Shown: one piece after another, positions 57,199 to 64,000 of the stretch
How the letters are laid out: each line of letters begins with the position of its first letter
Numbering within the stretch: the first letter of the stretch is position 1
NCBI GenBank assembly: GCA_963556255.1
Contig: OY744610.1
Span: 61,441,489 to 61,505,488, forward strand
DNA length: 64,000 nt
Direction of reading: 5' to 3'
Origin: Allolobophora icterica
Lineage: Eukaryota > Annelida > Clitellata > Crassiclitellata > Lumbricidae
Translations under genes and position numbers: made by a program
The notes under the pieces: generated by a model
The model's database searches: none
The model's input: the letters and a program-made list of their open reading frames with translations, nothing else
Told to the model about the DNA's origin: nothing

Positions 57199-57555
57199 GA
57201 ATTGTAGAAAAAAGACTGGGGGTTAGACTTTGACCCATGTGGAGTTGAAAATTTTATTCGTATTTTGCAAACCGATGTCAGCGAAATTTGAAACCAGCTG
57301 CTTTCAACGCTAGCAGTTTTGCAAGTCAAACTGGAATCAAAATCAATTCCTTTATTGAGAAAATTCAAAAATGCATACATGTGCACCATTGAAATTTCTC
57401 CACTTTGTCAAAGATTCACAATCAATTAAGTTAACGTTAAATCACACCAGCACAACTAAGGGGTTGGAAACGACTCCTGGGGTGTGCAATGAAGACTTTA
57501 CTGTGGGGTCCTAAGAAAGACTAGGGGTTGAACCCTCAACCCCGAAAATTCTCAC
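57195..57555. mobile_element. Inverted-repeat element nested in hAT-like copy B
   Basis: The ends GTGAGAATTGTAG and, reverse-complemented, GTGAGAATTTTCG are followed by GGGGTT/GACTAGGGGTT text. The flanks read CTTATTCCC (left) and CTTATTACCC (right), a possible 9-bp TSD with one change. Non-coding; superfamily unknown. Confidence 0.6.
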
Positions 57556-57961
57556 CTTGCTTATTACCCCTCTTCGTAAGCATCACACCATCTTCGTAAT
57601 AGAATACATAAATTCACTTTACCATAAGAAAGAAACAACTATATCCTCCATATTTTATATAAGAACTCTTAGGCCTACTAATAGAGCACACACTGTCTCT
57701 AATAATGTGCCAAGTTGCGGCATAGGGGGCCTATCAGCTTGTTTTCCTCAACAAACGATTCTTATATTGTATTGTATTGTAAATGTTGCTCATGTCCTAC
57801 TGCTGATGTCTTCGTCAAATCGAAATTCGGAAACCGTGATTAAAACAACAAGCAAGATATTAAATGAACGAAATCGCTAGCAGTCAATAGCTTAGCGACT
57901 GGTTTCGACTTGAGGGCTTATCGGCGGCGGCGGCGGCGGATGGCGGCGGCGCCGGGGACTA

Positions 57962-58480
57962 GTTCGAAGTCGAGATGGAAGACCATTCCAGACAGAGGGA
58001 CCTGTGACAGTAAAAGCTCGACGTTGGGCCAGAGTTGTCCTAGTACGAGGGACAAAGAGATCAAGACGGCCAGTAGAGCGCAAAGGACGAGCAGAAGTTG
58101 CAGAGAGAGGTTGCCTCATAAGGTTAGATAGGTATTTAGGGGAAGCCATAGCTGGGATTTGGAAACCAGGAGGATCTTATACTTGATACGCGAAGTAATC
58201 GGGAGCCAGTGTAAGACTTCAGTCATATATATGTGAAGATATGAGCAAAGCGAGGAAGACGTGTTATGAGCCTAGCAGCAGCATTTAAGACTGATTGGAG
58301 GGGGAGAGGCGTAGCATGGGGAGACTGAGGAGGAGCGAGTTACAGTAGTCGACCCAAGAGCAAATGAATGCATGCACAATGGAGGTAAAGACAGTAGGTA
58401 CAGTGGATCGCCTGATAGCTCTGTTGTCTCAGTTGGAAGAAGCAGGAGCGAGTCAGCGTCGAGATATGTTCAGTAAAGGT
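57962..58480 (-). pseudogene. LINE ORF2 C-terminal fragment, upstream part
   Basis: The minus strand includes ALISSHIYD-like text with stops, then the open frame 58149-57962: PKYLSNLMRQPLSATSARPL, RSTGRLDLFVPRTRTTLAQR, RAFTVTGPSVWNGLPSRLRT. This is the post-RT tail of L2/CR1-like LINEs. The frame breaks off at the hAT TSD (GTTCGAAG) and continues at 56673. Confidence 0.75.
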
Positions 58481-58514
58481 GAGGGAGTAAAGTAAATAAG
58501 TAAGTAAAGTAAAA

Positions 58515-58838
58515 GTGAGGGCCTATAACTGTATCACAACAAAAACTCCATCATATCTCTCCGACCTTCTTCACAACCACATTCCCTCGAGAAATGTGCG
58601 GTCATCTGGAACCCGAACCCTTGTCCCTTATTGGTGTCGCACTACAGCTGCAACAAAATCTTTCATCTCATCCACCCCTCCAACATCAGGATCTCTGAAC
58701 GACTCTCGCCATTTAAAAAAAATATCTAGACTGAACTTTTCACAAAGGCCTATCTGGACTGATTTCCCTGCTCCAAGTGCTTCTGAATCGTTGCATAGAT
58801 TTCTCTTTGACCGTCTACGAACTATGGCACACAAATCT

Positions 58839-58839
<1 letters not shown>
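58515..58839 (+). pseudogene. LINE ORF2 C-terminal fragment
   Basis: The plus strand encodes TPSYLSDLLHNHIPSRNVRS, GTRTLVPYW, TTAATKSFISSTPP, SGSLNDSRHL and then, with poorer similarity, LHRFLFDRLRTMAHKS, running into (CTA)n. 'PSYLSDLL' and 'TRTLV' are the LINE post-RT tail. A 75-bp relative of its last part precedes (TTA)n at 60998. Confidence 0.62.
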
Positions 58840-58928
<89 letters not shown>

Positions 58929-58934
58929 CTACTC

Positions 58935-59002
<68 letters not shown>

Positions 59003-59020
59003 TCATTCATTCATTCATTC
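58840..59020. repeat. (CTA)n followed by (ATTC)n
   Basis: About 53 CTA triplets (two CTC variants), then five ATTC units. The (CTA)n continues the plus-strand LINE above; the (ATTC)n is the tail of the minus-strand LINE below. Two LINE copies meet tail to tail here. Confidence 0.93.
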
Positions 59021-59021
59021 T

Positions 59022-59489
59022 GGACATTTATATAGCGCTTCTTCAAGAGACCTACTCAGAGGCGCTCCCAGCCCAGCCACGGCTAAACAGATAGGTCTTG
59101 AGTTGTCGTAAGAAAACAGGTGAATTATTTCGGGGGAAGCAGCGTAAGGATATCGGAAGACCATTCCAGGTAGACGGGCCAACAACCGAGAAAGCTCGGC
59201 GTTGCCTGACTGCGGAGCGGGTCCGAGGGACCAATAGCTCCCCATTAGTCGCAGAGCGCAAAGCTCTGCGAGAAGCTAAGTCAGAAATCGGGCAGCAGAG
59301 TTCAGACAGGTAGGATGGGGCGCTACCAGATAGACACCGCCAAACTAGTGCTGCTATCCTGTAGGAGATGCGCTCAGAGGCAGGAAGCCAATGTAAGACG
59401 TCACGCATATAGGCAGAGACTGGGGCATATTTTGGAATGCGACCAATAAGTCTAGCAGCAGAACGAAGGACCCGGTCAAGTCGCCCCAT
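59022..59489 (-). pseudogene. LINE ORF2 C-terminal fragment (145 aa, well preserved)
   Basis: The minus strand encodes LDRVLRSAARLIGRIPKYAP, DVLHWLPASERISYRIAAL, APSYLSELC, ELLVPRTRSAVRQRRAFSVV, GPSTWNGLPISLR and LKTYLFSRGWAGSASE followed by a stop. It is intact over this segment and gives the family consensus for the poorer copies at 11480, 29820, 34018 and 57962. The 3' UTR has GCGCTATATAAATGTCC, then a GAAT tail. Confidence 0.85.
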
Positions 59490-59493
59490 TAGG

Positions 59494-59495
<2 letters not shown>

Positions 59496-59563
<68 letters not shown>

Positions 59564-59580
59564 CTACTACAACTACTACC
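59496..59580. repeat. (CTA)n microsatellite
   Basis: About 24 CTA triplets with CAA and CCT variants at the right end, directly at the point where the LINE copy 59489-59022 is truncated. 59580-59600 repeats 58678-58700 (ccctccaacatcaggatct). Confidence 0.93.
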
Positions 59581-59819
59581 CTCCAACATCAGGATCTGTA
59601 CGACTCTCACCACTTTCAAGGTTGACAATTTCATAGGAATTGATTTAAGGAACATGAATTAGCAAAATGCATATCGCAAAGATAGTGTTTTGCTGTCAGA
59701 ACACCATCTCGGGGTATTCTTCTTTTCCAAAGTTCTAGCCTGTGGGATGGTGCATGGAAAAAATGTCGTTTCACGTTGGAAACATCGGTGGCAGTGTGAT
59801 ATCCAGATTTGCATCCGGG

Positions 59820-60664
59820 CAGTCTTGTTGTCAAGACCTTAAACCTCAAGACCAAGACCAAGACCTTGAACCTCAAGACCAAGACCAAGACCTTGAACCT
59901 CGAGACCAAGACCAAGACCAAGAATTGAACCTCAAGACCAAGACCAAGACCCAAAAAATCGATATCAGGTCAAGACTTCTAAAAATTGTAAAGTCGGAAT
60001 ATTCGCTATTTTAATGAAAACATGAGTCTTTATTTTATTCAAGCAAATTGACTTTAAATGTAAACTGCAGAGAAATCCGAATTTGTATTCAAAAGTCCTT
60101 CATGCAAACTCTTATACCAAATGCCTTTTGTATTTTATAAAAACCAATTCGCTCAGAATTTCTTACCAAGACGTGCCTTTTGGGCCTCATAAAAATTCCG
60201 CCATGTGAAAAAATACGTTCTACAGGTGCTGAAATCGCTGACACACACAGAGTAGCTTTTCAAGCACTGGATGTAAATGTACAGATAGTGAGTCCTTTTG
60301 AAATCATCCCATGGTTAATCATACCGTCTGATACAGAATAACTGTTGCTGCTGCCAATGGGTTTTCCTGATCAACATGACTTGTATCCATCCATAGATAT
60401 TGGTCGTATGATGCAAGCAGGCTTGATACAGAATTCTTGAGTTCTGTTAAATTACTGTTCATATTAACAGCCGGTCTTGGTCTTGGTCTTGCGAGACCAA
60501 GACCAAGACCTTGAACCTCAAGACCAAGACCAAGACCTTGAACCTCAAGACCAAGACCAAGACCAAGACCTTGAACCTCAAGACCAAGACCAAGACCAAG
60601 ATTTTTAAAAACGAACTCGAGTGCACTCGAGACCAAGACCTTGGTCTCGAGGACAACAAGACTG
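59820..60664 (-). mobile_element. 845-bp hAT element with GACCAAGACC arrays
   Basis: TSDs CATCCGGG at 59812-59819 and 60665-60672. The TIRs are CAGTCTTGTTGTCAAGACC and CAGTCTTGTTGTCCTCGAG. Both subterminal regions (59838-59952 and 60475-60645) are arrays of GACCAAGACC and CCTTGAACCTCAA units in inverted arrangement, likely transposase-binding repeats. The frames rich in Leu/Gly/Val or Asp/Gln across the arrays are artefacts. The middle encodes a decayed transposase tail. Confidence 0.92.
60060..60470 (-). pseudogene. hAT transposase C-terminal remnant
   Basis: The minus strand includes SNLTELKNSVSSLLASYDQ and PLAAATVILYQTV, then near 60241-60167 the dimerisation motif SAISAPVERIFSHGG followed by IFMRPKRHVL. 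That motif identifies hAT. Frames are broken, and the catalytic region is absent. Confidence 0.75.
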
Positions 60665-60690
60665 CATCCGGGTGCCCAACATGTAGGCAT

Positions 60691-60997
60691 TGTCGGAAAA
60701 GTCCTAGTTACAATATTAAAATTCAGTTAAAACAACACAAGTAAATTCATTCAACATACTTGGCTCATGTTGATGTGATACAAACAGGTAAACAAACGGG
60801 GTTCGGCTCGATCTATATACCGTACGCTACTGCAGGCTACCACAGGACCTGCTATCGTGCGCCGGTAACTAACTCTAATTCAATCAACATTAATATTGTT
60901 TGATAACATTTCCGCGAGTGATAACACTGTAACACCGGCTTTCGGTACTTTAGTGGGATACACAGGGGGTGCCGTACGCGACAAGCAACCATTGCCA
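60691..60997. other. Stretch with nothing recognised
   Basis: No module, repeat end or coding signature found in this 307-bp stretch. It may be the upstream flank of the THAP exon. Confidence 0.5.
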
Positions 60998-61211
<214 letters not shown>

Positions 61212-61544
61212 GAAATGCATCAAACCATGGTGTTTATTATAAATATATATATTTCTTTCATTAACCACAACAATAACAACGGGAACTAACCAGACTGAAT
61301 AACAATATATTATTGTTAGGCAAGTATAAACTAAATATCGATTTATTTTCAATCCGTAAATATGAAAAATATAAACTAAATATCGATTTATTTTCAATTC
61401 GTAGATATGAAATTAATTGCAAATATTCTTGTTTATTCCTATAATCAACGTCCAACGTCGATCAACTGGCGCTACCCAGCGCCACCTACCGAATACAAAT
61501 AAGTCTAGTCAAAAATATTACATAGCAAGTATAGGCAGTGTTTC
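61212..61544. repeat. Short tandem duplication, otherwise unassigned
   Basis: Two units of about 47 bp at 61322-61368 and 61369-61415 share TATAAACTAAATATCGATTT followed by ATTTTCAAT. The rest is AT-rich with no feature. Confidence 0.65.
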
Positions 61545-63371
61545 CACCTCTTATCTCTTACACCATGCTTTAAGCAACGGTTTAGAAATTTCCGACGTTT
61601 TGATTTACGATTCTCAAAGTAATGTTATACACCTTTAAATTTCACTTTACGTTGCTATAAAGGCCAAACCGTTATTTTGTTAAATAGATCGCTTGAAAAT
61701 CGTTGTAAAGTGAAGCACGGTTAACGGCCTTGGCAGCCACAGGACGTTGTTAAACACTGGAAGATAACATCATTTAATATAATTTATAAGAATTTGTGAC
61801 GCTAATCATCTTTGTAATGAGACAGCGTCGTTAAACAGAAACTACAACACACCTTCAAGCAGATAAAATGGTATTAAATTAAAGGTAATTTAAAGACGAC
61901 TTTAAAGACCCTGAAAGATTCCATGAGATGTCGTTAAACACTGAACTACTTACAGACTTCATTTGAATAGTGCAAACGGCGCCATAGATTGAGAACTTTA
62001 GACATTTCAAGACAATTCAATTGGTATTGTCGGCAACTCAATTGCTATAGTTGTTAACGGCCTATGATGACATAAGATGTAATAGGATCAACTACTGAGA
62101 ATCCAATTGCACCCAATCTGTATACGCCGAGTACCTACTGCACGACAGGCGTAACACGGTAACAGTCGTTAAATTTTCCTTATCGCTAATTAACGTTTAA
62201 TTATTCTTCGAGACCTCGACACCTCTAATTCGCTATTCCCAAGGCTAAAAGTTTGAGTTCGTCTTTTCCTTAAGATCCACCACTGCCCGGTCTCTGGAAG
62301 AAATGCCAGTCCCAAGCCTGGTTAAAGGTCGAGAGTGTCGGTAACATCGTCGTTAAATAGCAACAACCTAACCACTTTAACTCCTCCACTGCTCGTACTC
62401 TAGCAGTGCCAGTCCCAAGCCAGGAGAAAGGAGGAAGGCGACGCTAATTATCTTTGTTATGCAACAGTGTCGATAAACAGCAAGTAACTAGCAAGCATTA
62501 TTCTCTTTTAACAAATTTATTGAAGTGGTTAGTCTAAACTTATTGTTTCGGGAGTACCAAATTAAAGTGAGGAAGAATAATTAATTATCTCTTGAATATT
62601 AAAGTTAATAATCTCGTCAATATTAACTCTTCATTACACACTTAGGCTCTCCAATATACACTTAATCTCTTCAATATGGACTTAATTAATGTAGATTTAA
62701 TCAATGTACACTTAATTTATTAATAATCTCTTCGGTATATACTATACTCCGCCAATACTCTTGCTCTAGTAGTGCCAGTCCAAATCCTAGAGATAGGAAT
62801 AGGGTGATGCTAATCATCTATATTATGAAACAGTGTAGTTAAACAGCAACTAACCAATATACGCTTAAGCTAGATACATGGCTTTCAATTAGTACTGTTA
62901 GTGTTACGCTCTGTCTGGTTCAGTGGTTTCTTTAAAGCAGGTTTCCACACCTGGACTCTTCTGGTCACCTTTTCACAAATTACTCACAAAAATTAATAAA
63001 ATAATTTTTAATGTAAGAAGCTATTTTGCGGCAAAACTTCTTTAGTGCACATACTCCGTGTATGGATTTCCAAGATCGCGACCCCCCAGTCATTTGTGAT
63101 TCGCGAACATCAAGATAACCATTGTTTAGGAAATGTTTAGGACGGCGAACTTCGACACCTTTAAATCGTTTCTCTAAGAGCTATATATATTTCAGTTTGT
63201 AAAAATGTCGGTATGTGTGAGGATAACCCTCAGTCGCTTTTTTCCGATAACCGTTTCGAACGAATGGTCTGTCATAGGATGCCGTTTAACTTTGAAATAA
63301 CAGCATGGGTAAATCCCTTGTACCTGCATTAGGCCATAATTATCGACGTCAACGGTTTTGATGCCATAAGA
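61545..63371 (+). repeat. Block H, copy at 62 kb
   Basis: Contains the uninterrupted TTAA site (61632-61637 region) used to date the piggyBac-like insertion at 43458. Reversed A modules near 61720, 62045 and 63340; reversed B modules at 61800-61850, 62270-62360, 62390-62490 and 62750-62850; the 350-bp block at 62960-63310. No gene. Confidence 0.65.
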
Positions 63372-63625
63372 TGTCTTTAACGACGTCCAACTTCTTCCAG
63401 GACTGTTGACGTTGACCTTACATTCCACGCACTGCAGTTGAAACTTACCCGTTTTCACGTTTAACGATACCTTATGATTTTTAGGATGTGGACGACCCAG
63501 CTTACGATTAAGTTGATAGAGTCAGTTTAATGACGCTTTGTCATAACTAAGATGATTTGCGTTGCTCTCCACTCTTATCCAGTGGCGGATTTCATTTTAG
63601 ATTCAATTTAACTCACAGTTTAAAC
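63372..63625 (+). repeat. Long block G, truncated copy
   Basis: Sister of 26665-26930 and 54188-54447: 'acattccacgcactgcagttg', 'ttaggatgtggacgacccagc', B module at 63525-63570, 'cagtggcgg.tttcattttagattcaattta'. Where the other copies have the SINE, this one has a hAT element. Confidence 0.68.
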
Positions 63626-64000
63626 CAGTGGTCACCAACCCGCGGCTCGCGAGCCGCATGCGGCTCTCGAAACGTTCTGTGGCGGCTCTCCAGAACTTTC
63701 CAGGAAATGACATTTTCTATGTGACGAAATAAAATTGCGCTAATAATGGCCTTTTTCCGTGTTGCTTGAGCTCAAAATTCTACGAGGTCTTTGTTTTCTG
63801 TGTCGGTCCATATAATGATATTATATTTTAGAGCCAATGATTAACGCTAGCTGCTAATAGTGCCATTTGCTAGTATTTGTTGTGTTCCTAAATTCGACCT
63901 AAAACCATGGCGGCTCCCAAAAGTTGTTAAAATTCGCCCTTGCGGCTCCTAAAGGTTGCTAAGCTTTGCAATGCGGCTCCTCACTGAAAAAAGGTTGGCG
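63626..64000. mobile_element. hAT-like element cut by the window edge
   Basis: Starts CAGTGGTCACCAACCCGCGG and continues with GGCTCGCGAGCCGCATGCGG. The last bases of the window (gcggctcctcactgaaaaaa then ggttggcg) are the mirrored right terminus, so the element should end about 7-8 bases beyond 64000. The interior (375 bp) is non-coding with CGGCTCC repeats. The start CAGTGGT is typical of hAT. Confidence 0.75.

Larger units (their letters stand above)
56674..57961 (-). mobile_element. hAT-like element with GTCGCTAAG arrays, copy B
   Basis: 8-bp TSDs, GTTCGAAG, at 56666-56673 and 57962-57969. The ends are TAGTGTCCGGAGTCAGTCG and, reverse-complemented, TAGTCCCCGGCGCCGCC. It is inverted relative to copy A (47047-47908). 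The terminal about 370 bp on one side and 100 bp on the other are shared with copy A; the middle differs and contains a further inverted-repeat insertion. It sits inside a LINE. Confidence 0.9.
59631..60690 (-). pseudogene. THAP zinc-finger exon interrupted by a hAT element
   Basis: Read on minus, 60690-60665 encodes MPTCWAPGC, and 59819-59631 continues with GCKSGYHTATDVSN, KRHFFHAPSHRLELWKRRIP and TAKHYLCDMHF. The order C-x4-C .. FH.P .. W...IP .. C-x2-H-F is the THAP (C2CH) DNA-binding fold, normally about 90 aa. The two parts share 8 bp, CATCCGGG, that flank the insertion. THAP domains occur in host regulators and in P-element-like transposases; I cannot tell which this was. The frame ends 9 residues after the HF. 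Confidence 0.75.

Noticed and set aside
59631..59954. Leu/Val/Gly-rich start of the minus-strand frame upstream of the THAP part
   Set aside because: It is the GACCAAGACC array of the hAT element; only the part from 59819 down is treated as THAP.

Overview
This window looks like repeat-dominated nuclear DNA of an animal, most likely a marine invertebrate. The evidence is an I-type LINE with RNase H, several other LINE 3' ends, tRNA-derived SINEs, hAT, piggyBac and Mutator-like remnants, long microsatellites and a 200-N scaffold gap. A lophotrochozoan such as a mollusc is only a weak impression. I recognise no conserved single-copy cellular gene. Every protein-like segment I can name belongs to a mobile element, or is a THAP zinc-finger exon that is itself broken by a transposon.

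Layout. 1-2394: AT-rich repeat modules and a LINE scrap with a (TGAT)n tail. 2395-7096 (minus): an apparently complete I-superfamily non-LTR retrotransposon with 12-bp target-site duplications (TSDs) and intact endonuclease, reverse transcriptase and RNase H motifs. 7.1-14.7 kb: LINE 3' ends, a SINE and modules. 14722-25986 (minus): a young 11.3-kb LTR element with two 3490-bp LTRs that are almost identical, a Leu-tRNA-like primer site, a polypurine tract and a 4-bp TSD. It has no recognisable gag or pol, and its LTRs carry a long array of small hairpins. 26-35.8 kb: more modules, a CCGG-flanked inverted-repeat element, LINE ends and a 251-bp hAT element. 35777-35976: gap. 36-49 kb: further copies of the same long blocks, holding a triple nest (piggyBac > CCGG-flanked element > piggyBac at 43462-45938) and a hAT element. 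49.5-52.4 kb: two Mutator-like fragments. 53-64 kb: a hAT with a transposase C-terminus, a LINE split by a hAT that is itself split, a THAP exon split by a hAT, and a hAT cut by the window edge.

The background between these elements is not random. It is built from short modules (called A, B, D and E here) that recur dozens of times in both orientations. The modules are strung into long blocks that recur in the same internal order at several places. Because the blocks are paralogous, many insertions have an uninterrupted sister sequence elsewhere in the window, so element ends and TSDs can be fixed to the base. The main candidates for undescribed biology are the hairpin-array LTR element and the A/B hairpin modules, whose sequence also occurs at the 3' end of the I-type LINE.
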